Assembly: GCF_003955715.1 (NCBI RefSeq)
Contig: NZ_CP034463.1
Coordinates: 2,294,001-2,358,000, forward strand
Length of the DNA stretch: 64,000 nucleotides
DNA from: Streptomyces aquilus
GTDB lineage: Bacteria; Actinomycetota; Actinomycetes; Streptomycetales; Streptomycetaceae
Direction: 5' to 3'
Positions 17,022 to 25,551 of this stretch are shown piece by piece; positions within the stretch are counted from its first letter, which is position 1; every line of letters starts with the position of its first letter. Under the pieces are notes generated by a model. The model was not told the DNA's origin. It made no database searches and was given only the letters and a program-made list of their open reading frames with translations. The translations under genes were made by a program, and so were the position numbers.

Positions 17022-18619
17022 GAGGTCGTTCCCGTCCCCTCCGTGGCCGGGGTGTCGACGGTTCTGCGCAGGCCGCGTTCGACGCGGTCGGCGAGGCCCT
17101 GTGCCTCGTGGCCGAGGCCGGCCTGGGCGACGGGGGTGGTGGCGCCGGACTGCATGGCCGCCGTGGCGGACTGCGGCTCGTCGACGGTACGGCCGTCGGC
17201 CCAGCCGGAGACGGCGTAGACGACGACCGGGGCGTCGGTGAGGACGGAGACGGCCCAGGAGGCGCGCTGCTTGGCGCCGAACCGTGCGGCGGCCGTGTCC
17301 TCGGCGGGGTACGGCCGGGGCATCAGATCGGCCCGGTCACCGAGGCGCTCCTTGGTGAAGCGGGTGTCGAGGGCGGTCATGCCGGCCGCGTCGGCCTTGG
17401 TGAAGAGCAGGCCGACGGTGGTGACGTAGCTCTGGGTGGCGTCGGTGTAGGTGGCGCGCAGGAGACGGCGGCAGCCGACGGGGGCGAGGGCCTTCTCCAG
17501 CAGCGGGTCGAAGGCGTCCTTGCAGCCGCTGTCCGGGGCGACGGCGATCCGCGTCCAGGTGCGGTCGGCGCCGCCGGGGCCGGCGCCCTGGCCCTGCACG
17601 GTGGGCGGGAAGAGCTGGTCCACGGGGACGCTGTGCCACAGCCCCTCGGCGGCGGTGAAGGAGTCCTTGTCCCCCGCCGCGGACGAGTCCCCGACCAGCC
17701 AACTGCCGGTCACCGCCCCACCGATGAGCCCGAGACCGAGCACGAGACAGACGGCCACGGCAACGGTACGAGCCCCGACCCGCACCGCCAACGGCCGCGG
17801 CCGGCCACCCTCGCCGTACCCCTCAGGCTCCCCGAACGACACGACCGGCCGCCCGGCCCCGGGGGTGCCACCGGGGGCGGGGGCGTTCCAGGAGAGGGCG
17901 GGGTCGGGGTGGAGGGGGCTCACCGTGGAGCCGGGGGCGGAGCGGCCTGCCGCCGTGGAGGCGGAGGCGGAGGTAGATGGCCTGGGTCGGGCCGGGCCGC
18001 ACTGGGCGTCCTTGCGTTCGGACTCGCGGTCCGTGGGGACCGGACGCAGCCGGAACGTCGTCTCCGAGGCGGACTCGGGGGCTGCGCCGTCGCGTCGCGG
18101 TGACGTCGGGGGCCGCTGCGCCGGGCGCGGCGGTACGGCGGTGCCGGCACCGTCGGAGCCCGCGCCCTGGGTCGGCGGGGTGTCGGGGAAACGGGCCGAA
18201 GAGCGAGGCGGGGGCGGGGTCGTACGGGAGGTCGAGGCACCGTCGGCGGAGCGCGCACGCAGGCTCGGGAAGCGGGGCGGGGCATCCGGGGTGGCATCGC
18301 CCGAGGACCCGCGCGAACCCGACCGACCGTCTCCGGCACCACCGCCGACTTCCGAGGACAGCTGAGAGCGCCCGGCGTCCTCACCTCGGGACCGCTCCGA
18401 GCGGTCGCCCTCGTGGGCCGCACGCCGCTGCCGGGTCCCGGTGTCCTCGGTCGCAGGCCGTTCCGGGCGGTCCGCCTGGCGTGGTGGCTTCGGGGGTGCG
18501 GTGGGGCGGGGTGGGACGGCGTCGTCGGGCCGGGAGGTGGGGGGCGTCGGGGGCTCCGTGGGGCGGGGTGGGGCTGTGGGGCGTGGGGGGATGGAGGCGT
18601 GCTGCGCTTCCGTGCTCAT
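17018..18619 (-). CDS. Proline-rich membrane protein coupled to the mycosin gene
   Basis: This 533-residue protein starts MSTEAQHASIPPRPTAPPRP at the ATG at 18619, with GGGGGGCGC upstream. The first roughly 290 residues are low-complexity, rich in P, R, S and D, with repeated PPRPTAPP words, and should be cytosolic and disordered. One membrane span follows (VAVCLVLGLGLIGGAVTGSW). A roughly 200-residue external domain with two cysteines comes next (DSGCKDAFDPLLEKALAPVG, then CRRLLRATYTDATQSYVTTV). The family is not recognised. The 4-bp overlap with the mycosin gene suggests the external domain is a partner, substrate or regulator of the protease. Confidence 0.82.
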   Translation of the reverse strand: MSTEAQHASIPPRPTAPPRPTEPPTPPTSRPDDAVPPRPTAPPKPPRQADRPERPATEDTGTRQRRAAHEGDRSERSRGEDAGRSQLSSEVGGGAGDGRSGSRGSSGDATPDAPPRFPSLRARSADGASTSRTTPPPPRSSARFPDTPPTQGAGSDGAGTAVPPRPAQRPPTSPRRDGAAPESASETTFRLRPVPTDRESERKDAQCGPARPRPSTSASASTAAGRSAPGSTVSPLHPDPALSWNAPAPGGTPGAGRPVVSFGEPEGYGEGGRPRPLAVRVGARTVAVAVCLVLGLGLIGGAVTGSWLVGDSSAAGDKDSFTAAEGLWHSVPVDQLFPPTVQGQGAGPGGADRTWTRIAVAPDSGCKDAFDPLLEKALAPVGCRRLLRATYTDATQSYVTTVGLLFTKADAAGMTALDTRFTKERLGDRADLMPRPYPAEDTAAARFGAKQRASWAVSVLTDAPVVVYAVSGWADGRTVDEPQSATAAMQSGATTPVAQAGLGHEAQGLADRVERGLRRTVDTPATEGTGTTS

Positions 18620-18875
18620 GCGCCCCCCGTTTCCTCGTGCCCGGGCCTGTCGTCGTACGCGGGCGTGGGTGCCCGGACGCGTGCGGAGTCCTGGGCGTTC
18701 TCCGTCCCCGGGCACGCATACCCGCGCGGATGACCCGGCATCCCGGCGCACCCGTCCTACGTGCGCGTCACTCTACGGCTTGTCCCTGGGCGAACGGGAA
18801 CCAGTCCACGAGCCCGGGGCATCTGCCCGGATCGTCCCCCTACCCTGCGGTAATCCTGTCTGGCAGGCTTCGTTC

Positions 18876-20078
18876 ATGACTGCGCGCGCCGCCGACCGGG
18901 CCCGTTACGACCGGGCCACCGCCCACCTCGACGCCCCTCTCGCGATCGTGGATCTCGACGCTTTCGACGCCAACGCGGACGATCTCGTCCGCCGTGCGGG
19001 CGGGAAGCCGATCCGGGTCGCCAGCAAGTCCGTGCGGTGCCGGGCGCTGCTCGAACGCGTGCTCGCCAAGGACGGCTTCGCGGGGATCATGTCCTTCACC
19101 CTGGCCGAGTCGCTGTGGCTGGCCCGCTCCGGGTTCGACGACGTGCTGCTCGCCTATCCGTCCGTGGACAGCGCGGGTTACGCCGAGCTGACCTCCGATC
19201 CCAAGCTCGCCGCCGCCGTGGCCGTGATGGTCGACGACGTCGCCCAGCTCGATCTCATCGACCGCTCCCGGGACGGCGGACGTGAAGTCGTCCGGGTCTG
19301 CCTGGAACTGGACACGGCCCTGAAGCTCCTGGGTGGGCGGGTGCGCGTCGGCGCGCTCCGCTCCCCGCTGCACTCCCCCGGCCAAGTCGCCGAGCTGGCA
19401 CGGGCGGTGGCCCGGCGGCCCGGGTTCAAGGTCGTCGGGATCATGGCGTACGAGGGCCATATCGCCGGGGTGGGCGACTCCGTCGCCGGGCGGCCGTTCC
19501 GTTCGCGTGCCGTGCGGCTGATGCAGGCCACCGCGCGCCGTGAACTCGCCGAGCGGCGGGCCGCGGTGGTGCGCGCGGTGCGGGCCGTCGTGCCGGACCT
19601 GGAGTTCGTCAACGGCGGCGGTACGGGCAGTGTGCAGACCACGGCGGCCGAGGACGCGGTCACCGAGATCGGTGCCGGGTCCGGGCTGTACGTACCGCGG
19701 CTCTTCGACAACTACACGTCCTTCAGCGGCCGTCCGGCGGCGCTGTTCGCCCAGCCCGTCGTACGGCGGCCGGGGGTCGGGGTCGTCACGGTCCTGGGCG
19801 GCGGCTATCCCGCCTCCGGTGCGCCGGGACGCGACCGGCTGCCCGTGCCCTGTCTCCCCGAGGGGCTGAAGTACGACCCCCAGGAGGGTCCCGGCGAGGT
19901 GCAGACGCCGCTGCTGGGCGCTCCCGCCGACGACCTGCTCATCGGCGACAAGGTGTGGTTCCGGCACGCCAAGGCCGGTGAGCTGTGCGAGCGGTTCGAC
20001 ACGCTGCATCTCGTCGAGGGGGACGCGGTGACGGCGACCGTCCCGACGTACCGCGGGGAAGGCCGCACGTTCCTGTAG
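18876..20078 (+). CDS. PLP-dependent amino-acid deaminase/aldolase (alanine-racemase-like N-domain)
   Basis: This 400-residue cytosolic protein begins MTARAADRARYDRATAHLDA. The PLP-binding barrel starts near APLAIVDLDAFDANADDLVR, with the Schiff-base lysine in IRVASKSVRC. GIMAYEGHIAG and NGGGTGSVQTT line the phosphate pocket. A C-terminal beta domain ends GDKVWFRHAKAGELCERFDT. This is the D-threonine aldolase / D-serine dehydratase-like branch annotated in actinomycetes as amino acid deaminase/aldolase. The exact D-amino-acid substrate is unknown. It is divergent from the membrane-protein/mycosin operon and ends 1 bp from the next convergent gene. Confidence 0.88.
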   Translation: MTARAADRARYDRATAHLDAPLAIVDLDAFDANADDLVRRAGGKPIRVASKSVRCRALLERVLAKDGFAGIMSFTLAESLWLARSGFDDVLLAYPSVDSAGYAELTSDPKLAAAVAVMVDDVAQLDLIDRSRDGGREVVRVCLELDTALKLLGGRVRVGALRSPLHSPGQVAELARAVARRPGFKVVGIMAYEGHIAGVGDSVAGRPFRSRAVRLMQATARRELAERRAAVVRAVRAVVPDLEFVNGGGTGSVQTTAAEDAVTEIGAGSGLYVPRLFDNYTSFSGRPAALFAQPVVRRPGVGVVTVLGGGYPASGAPGRDRLPVPCLPEGLKYDPQEGPGEVQTPLLGAPADDLLIGDKVWFRHAKAGELCERFDTLHLVEGDAVTATVPTYRGEGRTFL

Positions 20079-20079
20079 G

Positions 20080-20988
20080 TCAGTCGGTGGGGCCGATGCT
20101 GCTGCCCACGCCGCCGCCCCCGGTGCCGGCCAGGGACCGGATGCCCTTGGTGATCCGGTCCATGTCGGCGAGCGGCGGCCCGTCCTCGCCCGCGTCGAAG
20201 ACGTAGCGCACGACGACCGGAGACTCGGTGCCGACGCTGGACTGGAAGGCGAGGGACTGCACGTAACCGCCGGGCCCGTCGGCGGTCTTGACGCGCCAGC
20301 GCACGTAGTACCCCGCACGGCCCGCCACCGCGACCGGCCCCGCCTTCACCAGCTCGTGGGACTCGATGCCGCCGAAGGGCCGCTTGCCGACGAGGTCGCG
20401 GTCATAGGCGGCGTCGGCGGCCTCGGAGATGTCCGCCTCGGCGAGGGCCCTGGGGGACGTCTCGTCGTTGTCGGTGACCGTGCGGGACAGGACGAGGCCG
20501 TGCCGGCACACGCCGGGGTCGCCGGGGCAGTCGTAGGTGCCGTCGGTGGTCATGAGGACGTCGTCGTCGACCACGTACTCGGGCCGCACCCAGCCGTCGA
20601 GGAGCGGCACGGTGATGCCGTTGAGCTGGTCCTCGACGACGGCCGGGTCGTCGGCGGAGGGTTCGCTCACCGACTCCGAGGGCGTCTCGGTGGTGGGTGC
20701 GTAGGTGGGGGTGACGGACTCGGTGACGGCCGCGTCGGCGCCGGTGCCGCCCTGGTCGTCCCGCAGGACGAACGCGCCCGTCACGATCGCCGCGACCAGC
20801 ACCACCCCAGCCGTCGTGAGAGCGATCGCCTTGGCCCGGCCCGAGACGTCCTCGGCGGGAACCGGCGCCGGCGGGCCCGGGAGTGCGGGCTCACGCCGGT
20901 GCTCGGTCCAGGCGGTGCCGTCCCACCAGCGCTCCAGGTGCGGGGCGTGGGGGTCGCGGTACCAGCCGGGCGGGGGCGTCATGCTCAT
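20080..20988 (-). CDS. DUF2510 membrane protein
   Basis: This 302-residue protein has an N-terminal DUF2510 motif (PPPGWYRDPHAPHLERWWDG, then TAWTEHR), a WW-like module common in actinobacterial membrane proteins. One membrane span lies near residue 60 (AIALTTAGVVLVAAIVTGAF), followed by a Thr/Ser/Glu-rich linker and a roughly 190-residue extracellular domain with a Cys pair (YDCPGDPGVCRHGL). The function is unknown. TACAGT six bases before the ATG looks like a -10 box and there is no Shine-Dalgarno sequence, so a leaderless mRNA is plausible. MTPPPG, two codons in, is an alternative start. Confidence 0.85.
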   Translation of the reverse strand: MSMTPPPGWYRDPHAPHLERWWDGTAWTEHRREPALPGPPAPVPAEDVSGRAKAIALTTAGVVLVAAIVTGAFVLRDDQGGTGADAAVTESVTPTYAPTTETPSESVSEPSADDPAVVEDQLNGITVPLLDGWVRPEYVVDDDVLMTTDGTYDCPGDPGVCRHGLVLSRTVTDNDETSPRALAEADISEAADAAYDRDLVGKRPFGGIESHELVKAGPVAVAGRAGYYVRWRVKTADGPGGYVQSLAFQSSVGTESPVVVRYVFDAGEDGPPLADMDRITKGIRSLAGTGGGGVGSSIGPTD

Positions 20989-21009
20989 CCCGGCACTGTA
21001 AGGCGAGGC

Positions 21010-21792
21010 CTACAGCGGCGTGACGTACGCCCCCGAGATTCCGCCGTCGACCAGGAAGTCGCTGGCGTTGACGAAGGAGGAGTCGTCGCTGGCCAGGAAG
21101 GCGACGGCGGCGGCGATCTCCTCGGCCTCGGCGAACCGGCCGACGGGGATGTGGACGAGGCGGCGGGCGGCCCGCTCGGGGTCCTTGGCGAACAGCTCCT
21201 GGAGCAGGGGGGTGTTGACCGGACCCGGGCAGAGCGCGTTCACGCGGATGCCCTCGCGCGCGAACTGCACGCCCAGTTCACGGGACATGGCGAGGACGCC
21301 GCCCTTCGACGCCGTGTACGAGATCTGACTCGTCGCCGCGCCCATCCGCGCCACGAACGACGCCGTGTTGATGATGGAGCCCTTGCCCTGCCGCCGCATG
21401 TAGGGGATGGCCGCCTTGCAGCACAGGTAGACGGAGGTGAGGTTGACCTCCTGGACGCGCTTCCAGGCCTCGAGCCCGGTCTCCAGGATGGAGTCGTCGT
21501 CGGGCGGGGAGATGCCCGCGTTGTTGAAGGCGATGTCGACGCTGCCGTAGGTGTCGTACGCCGTCTTGAACAGCGCCTCGACCTGCTCGGCGTCGGTGAC
21601 GTCGACCTTCACGAAGAGGCCGCCGACCTCGTCCGCGGCGGCCTTGCCGCGGGCCTCGTCGACGTCGGCGCAGACGACGTGGGCGCCCTCGGAGGCGAGG
21701 CGGCGGGCGGTGGCGAGGCCGATGCCGCTGCCGGCGCCGGTGATGACGGCGGTGCGGCCGACGAGACGACGGCACACGATCTGTTCGGTCAC
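21010..21792 (-). CDS. Short-chain dehydrogenase/reductase
   Basis: This 260-residue classical SDR has TGAGSGIGLATARRL for NAD(P) binding, NNAGIS, and the catalytic Ser and YxxxK (SYTASKGG, where Lys follows Tyr by four). VNALCPGPVNTPL and a glycine-rich C-terminus (FLVDGGISGAYVTPL) complete the pattern. In this operon it could oxidise the alcohol of a gamma-glutamyl amino alcohol to the aldehyde, upstream of the coupled aldehyde dehydrogenase. Its GTG start overlaps the aldehyde-dehydrogenase stop (GTGA). It is the last gene of the glnA4-type operon. Confidence 0.93.
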   Translation of the reverse strand: MTEQIVCRRLVGRTAVITGAGSGIGLATARRLASEGAHVVCADVDEARGKAAADEVGGLFVKVDVTDAEQVEALFKTAYDTYGSVDIAFNNAGISPPDDDSILETGLEAWKRVQEVNLTSVYLCCKAAIPYMRRQGKGSIINTASFVARMGAATSQISYTASKGGVLAMSRELGVQFAREGIRVNALCPGPVNTPLLQELFAKDPERAARRLVHIPVGRFAEAEEIAAAVAFLASDDSSFVNASDFLVDGGISGAYVTPL

Positions 21793-23183
21793 TGTGCGGG
21801 GCCCTCCGTGCTCGGGGAGACGTTGCTGATGAAGACGTTCTTGGTCTCGGTGAAGGCGGCCAGGGCGTCCGGGCCGAGTTCACGGCCGAGTCCGGACTGC
21901 TTGTAGCCGCCGAAGGGGGTCCAGTAGCGGACGCTGGAGTGGGAGTTGACGGACAGGTTGCCGGCCCGGACGGCGCTCGACATCCGCAGGGCGCGGCCCA
22001 CGTCCCGGGTCCAGATGGAGCCGGAGAGGCCGTACGGGGTGTCGTTGGCGAGGCGGACGGCGTCCGCCTCGTCGGTGAAGGGGAGCAGGACGGCGACCGG
22101 GCCGAAGATCTCCTCGCGGGCGGCCTCGGAGTCGTGCGCCGCGCCGGTGAGCACGGTCGGCGCGAACCAGAAGCCGGGTCCGTCGGGGGCGCTGCCGCGC
22201 AGGCCGGGGATGTCCTCCGGCGCCAACGCCCGTACCCGGTCGAGCTGTTGACGGGAGATCAGCGGCCCCATCTGGGTCTTCTCGTCGGCCGGGTCGCCCA
22301 CGACGACGGCCTTCAGGGCGTCGGCGAGCAGTTCGCGCGCCTCGTCGTAGACGGACTCCTGGACGAGGATGCGGGTGCGGGCGCAGCAGTCCTGGCCGGA
22401 GTTGTCGAGGAAGGAGAAGGGGTCGAGGGCCGTGGCGAGGTCGGCGTCGGCGAAGACGATGTTGGGGCTCTTGCCGCCGAGTTCGAGGGTGACCTGCTTG
22501 ACCTGGCGGGCGCACTGCTCCATGACGGCGCGGCCGGTGCGGGTGGACCCGGTGAACACGATCTTCGCGACGCCGGGGTGCTCGACCAGGGCGTGGCCGG
22601 TGACCGGGCCATGGCCGGGCAGCACCTGGAACAGGCCCTCCGGCAGGCCTGCCGCCAGGGCGAGTTCGGCGAGCCGCAGGGCGGTCAGCGGGGTGGTCTC
22701 GGCGGGCTTGAGGAGCACCGCGTTGCCGGCGGCGAGCGCGGGGGCGGTGCCCCAGGCCGCGATGGGCATGGGGAAGTTCCAGGGGGCGATGACCCCGACG
22801 ACGCCGAGCGGTTCGAGGAGGGTGACGTCGAGGCCGCCGGGGACCGGGATCTGACGGCCGTTCAGCCGCTCCACTCCCCCGGCCGCGTAGGCCAGCAGAT
22901 CGCGGACGTTGCCGGCCTCCCAGCGGGCGTTGCCGAGCAGGTGTCCGGCCTCCCGCACCTCCAACTGCGCGAGTTCTTCGACGTGCTGGTCCACCGTGTC
23001 GGCGAACCGGCGCAGCAGCCGCGCCCGGTCGGCGGGCGCGAGTCCGGCCCACCTGGCCTGGGCCGTGGCGGCACGGGCGACCGCCGCGTCCACGTCGGCC
23101 GCGGTGGCGGCGGGCACGGTCGCCACGACCTCCTCCGTCGCCGGATTGAGGATCGTGAGCTCATGCTCGTACTCGTGCGACAA
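21789..23183 (-). CDS. Aldehyde dehydrogenase
   Basis: This protein of about 464 residues has the ALDH signature elements VIAPWNFPMPIAAW, KPAETTPLTALRLAEL, FTGSTRTGRAVME, LELGGKSPNIVFADAD (general-base Glu) and the catalytic cysteine in SGQDCCARTRIL. It probably oxidises a gamma-glutamylated aldehyde to the acid with NAD(P), following the SDR step. The TTG start at 23183 is preferred, with AGAGG 8 bases upstream; a GTG at 23198 would overlap the glnA stop as GTGA and is also possible. It is in an operon with the glutamine-synthetase-like gene (11-bp gap) and the SDR gene (4-bp overlap). Confidence 0.93.
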   Translation of the reverse strand: MSHEYEHELTILNPATEEVVATVPAATAADVDAAVARAATAQARWAGLAPADRARLLRRFADTVDQHVEELAQLEVREAGHLLGNARWEAGNVRDLLAYAAGGVERLNGRQIPVPGGLDVTLLEPLGVVGVIAPWNFPMPIAAWGTAPALAAGNAVLLKPAETTPLTALRLAELALAAGLPEGLFQVLPGHGPVTGHALVEHPGVAKIVFTGSTRTGRAVMEQCARQVKQVTLELGGKSPNIVFADADLATALDPFSFLDNSGQDCCARTRILVQESVYDEARELLADALKAVVVGDPADEKTQMGPLISRQQLDRVRALAPEDIPGLRGSAPDGPGFWFAPTVLTGAAHDSEAAREEIFGPVAVLLPFTDEADAVRLANDTPYGLSGSIWTRDVGRALRMSSAVRAGNLSVNSHSSVRYWTPFGGYKQSGLGRELGPDALAAFTETKNVFISNVSPSTEGPAQ

Positions 23184-23194
23184 GAGTGAACCTC

Positions 23195-24553
23195 TCACAT
23201 GCGTTCGAAGGAGCGGCGGAGCTCCCAGTCGGTCACCGCGGCGTCGAAGGCGTCCAGCTCGACGCGCGCCATGTTGCGGTAGTGGGCGACGACCTCGTCG
23301 CCGAAGGCGGCCTTGGCGATGGGGCTGTTCTCCCAGAGCTCGGCGGCCTCGCGGAGGGTCGTGGGGACGTGCTCGTACTCGCCGGTGTAGGCGTTGCCGA
23401 GGCATGCCTCGGGCAGCTCCAGTTTCTGCTCGATGCCGTGCAGCCCGGCCGCGACCAGGCCCGCGACCGCCAGGTGCGGGTTGACGTCACCGCCCGGCAG
23501 CCGGTTCTCGAAGCGCATCGAGCGGCCGTGGCCGACGACCCGCAGCGCACAGGTGCGGTTGTCGTGGCCCCAGGCGACGGCGGTCGGGGCGAAGGAGCCG
23601 GGCTGGAAGCGTTTGTACGAGTTGATGTTGGGCGCGTAGAGGAGCGAGAAGTCCCTGAGCGCGGCCAGCTGCCCGGCGAGGAAGTGCCGCATGACCTCGG
23701 ACATGCCGCCGTCCGCGGCCATGGCGTTGTTGCCGGCGGCGTCCGCCAGCGAGAGGTGGATGTGGCAGGAGTTGCCCTCACGCTCGTTGTACTTGGCCAT
23801 GAAGGTGATCGAGACACCCTCCTGGGCGGCGATCTCCTTGGTGCCGGTCTTGTAGACGGCGTGCTGGTCGCAGGTGACCAGGGCGTCGTCGTAGCGGAAG
23901 GCGATCTCGTGCTGCCCGGGGTTGCACTCGCCCTTGGCGGACTCGACGGTCAGCCCCGCGCCGGCCATCTCGTTGCGGATCCGGCGGAGCAGCGGCTCGA
24001 TCCGGCCGGTCCCCAGGACCGAGTAGTCGATGTTGTACTGGTTGGCCGGTGTGAGCCCCCGGTAGTTGGCGTCCCAGGCCTGTTCGTAGGTGTCCTTGAA
24101 GACGATGAACTCCAGCTCGGTGCCGACCTGGGCGGTGTAGCCGTGCTCGGCGAGCCGCTCCAGCTGGCGGCGGAGGATCTGGCGGGGCGCGGCGACGACC
24201 GGCGAGCCGTCCTCCCAGGCGAGGTCGGCGATGAGCATCGCGGTGCCGGCGTTCCAGGGGACGCGGCGGAGGGTGGACAGGTCCGGGTGCATGGCGAAGT
24301 CGCCGTATCCCCGGTCCCACGACGACATCGCGTAGCCGTCGACGGTGTTCATCTCGGTGTCGACGGCCAGGAGGTAGTTGCAGCCCTCGGTGCCGTGGTG
24401 GAGTACCTCGTCGAGGAAGAAGCGGGCGGCGAACCGCTTGCCCTGGAGTCGTCCCTGCATGTCGGGGAAGGCCAGGACGACGGTGTCGATCTCACCGCTC
24501 GCGACGAGGGCGTGCAGCTCCTCGACGCTCAGCGGGGGTGTGCGGTCTGCCAC
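23195..24553 (-). CDS. glnA4: Glutamine-synthetase-like gamma-glutamylation enzyme (GlnA4 type)
   Basis: This 452-residue GS-fold protein starts at GTG 24553 with GAAGGAG 7 bases upstream. It has GTELEFIVFKDTYEQAW, the metal-site GECNPGQHEIAFRY, MAKYNEREGNSCHIHLSLAD and the ATP/substrate segment RVVGHGRSMRFENRLPGGDV. The context of ALDH, SDR, GntR regulator and gamma-glutamyl hydrolase matches S. coelicolor glnA4 (SCO1613 by memory), reported as a gamma-glutamylethanolamide synthetase rather than a true glutamine synthetase. It would ligate glutamate to ethanolamine or a similar amine using ATP. The substrate is inferred from synteny only. Confidence 0.88.
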   Translation of the reverse strand: MADRTPPLSVEELHALVASGEIDTVVLAFPDMQGRLQGKRFAARFFLDEVLHHGTEGCNYLLAVDTEMNTVDGYAMSSWDRGYGDFAMHPDLSTLRRVPWNAGTAMLIADLAWEDGSPVVAAPRQILRRQLERLAEHGYTAQVGTELEFIVFKDTYEQAWDANYRGLTPANQYNIDYSVLGTGRIEPLLRRIRNEMAGAGLTVESAKGECNPGQHEIAFRYDDALVTCDQHAVYKTGTKEIAAQEGVSITFMAKYNEREGNSCHIHLSLADAAGNNAMAADGGMSEVMRHFLAGQLAALRDFSLLYAPNINSYKRFQPGSFAPTAVAWGHDNRTCALRVVGHGRSMRFENRLPGGDVNPHLAVAGLVAAGLHGIEQKLELPEACLGNAYTGEYEHVPTTLREAAELWENSPIAKAAFGDEVVAHYRNMARVELDAFDAAVTDWELRRSFERM

Positions 24554-24603
24554 GGGAGAGCTCCTTCGGCTTCTGCGCTTTTTTCGGCCGGGCCGGAAGC
24601 CAT

Positions 24604-24626
24604 AAGGTATTGCGGAGAACCATTGC
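24604..24626. promoter_or_regulatory. Candidate GntR operator, copy 1 (AAGGTAT-N9-CCATTGC)
   Basis: AAGGTAT and CCATTGC separated by 9 bases lie 21 bp before the GntR gene. The same two blocks with the same spacing recur at 25514-25536 in front of the gamma-glutamyl hydrolase. TAAGGT could double as a -10 element. Confidence 0.5.
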
Positions 24627-24647
24627 TTGGGAAGGGGGTGCGGCGGG

Positions 24648-25388
24648 ATGTCGCTGGATCCGGAGGGCGGTCTGGAGGACCGGCTGACACCGGTGTTGCG
24701 GCCGGTGCGGGCGGGCAACGGGTTCGAGGAGGCGCTGGAGCAGATCCTCCAGGTCGTACGGCTGGGTCTGGTGCCGGGGGGCGAGCGGCTGCCGGCCGAG
24801 CGGGACCTGGCGGAGCGGCTCGGGATCAGCCGGGTGACGCTGCGCGAGGTGCTGAAGGTCCTCCAGGACCAGGGGCTGGTCGAGTCGCGGCGCGGACGGT
24901 ACGGCGGCACCTTCGTGCTGCCGCGCGCGACCGCGGATGACCTCGGCGAGGGCGAGCTGCGGCGGCGGATCGCCGAGGTCGACATCGAGGACGTCCTGCG
25001 CTTCCGGGAGGTGCTGGAGGTCGGGGCGGCGGGCCTGTGCGCGGCGCACGGACTGACGGCCGAGCAGGCGGACCGGCTGCGCGAGGCGCTGGCCCGCACA
25101 CAGGACGCTCCGCTGACCGAGTACCGGCGCCTGGACACCCTGCTGCATCTGACGCTGGCCGAGCTGTGCGGCTCACCGACGCTCACCGCGCAGTACGCGG
25201 CGGTACGGGCCACGGTGAACGACCTGCTGGACTGCATCCCGCTCCTGGTGCGGAACCTGGAGCACTCGCAGCGTCAGCACAGCGCGCTGGTGGAGGCGGT
25301 CCTGGACGGGGACGCGGACGGCGCGCGGGAGATGATGCGGGAGCACTGCGGGGGCACGGCCGCGCTGCTCAGGGGGTTCCTGGCGTAG
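24648..25388 (+). CDS. FadR/GntR-family regulator of the gamma-glutamylation cluster
   Basis: This 246-residue protein has an N-terminal winged helix (RLPAERDLAERLGISRVTLR, EVLKVLQDQGLVESRRGRYG) followed by an all-helical FCD effector domain (FREVLEVGAAGLCAAHGLTA, with the metal/ligand-type residues HLTLAELCGSPTL and HSALVEAVLDGDADGAREMM). It should repress the divergent glnA4-ALDH-SDR operon and the downstream hydrolase until a gamma-glutamyl or amine ligand appears. By memory its S. coelicolor counterpart is SCO1614 (EpuRII). The ATG at 24648 lies 22 bases after the candidate operator. Confidence 0.9.
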   Translation: MSLDPEGGLEDRLTPVLRPVRAGNGFEEALEQILQVVRLGLVPGGERLPAERDLAERLGISRVTLREVLKVLQDQGLVESRRGRYGGTFVLPRATADDLGEGELRRRIAEVDIEDVLRFREVLEVGAAGLCAAHGLTAEQADRLREALARTQDAPLTEYRRLDTLLHLTLAELCGSPTLTAQYAAVRATVNDLLDCIPLLVRNLEHSQRQHSALVEAVLDGDADGAREMMREHCGGTAALLRGFLA

Positions 25389-25516
25389 GTCGGCGACCGG
25401 CGTGCCGCTGCCCTGCCGGACCCGACTCGACAGGGGGCCGGCCACGCCGGCGAGAGGGTCCCGGCGTAGGTCCGCGACCGGCCTGCTCTTGCCGTACCGG
25501 GCTCGGCTCGGCAAAG
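25382..25516 (+). repeat. Imperfect tandem duplication after the GntR gene
   Basis: GGCGTAGGTCGGCGACCGGC at 25382 recurs as GGCGTAGGTCCGCGACCGGC at 25463 (period 81), and similarity continues for about 50 bases in each copy. The first copy includes the GntR stop codon. Confidence 0.7.
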
Positions 25517-25536
25517 GTATGCGGGGAATCCATTGC
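25514..25536. promoter_or_regulatory. Candidate GntR operator, copy 2 (AAGGTAT-N9-CCATTGC)
   Basis: The same blocks and spacing as at 24604-24626, ending 15 bases before the hydrolase ATG. A TTGCCG at about 25489 could be its -35. Confidence 0.5.
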
Positions 25537-25551
25537 GGCGCGGGAGGGTGT

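Noticed and set aside
15840..18619. Type VII secretion locus
   Set aside because: Only a mycosin-like protease is present; no EccB-E ATPase or membrane component and no WXG100 protein was found.
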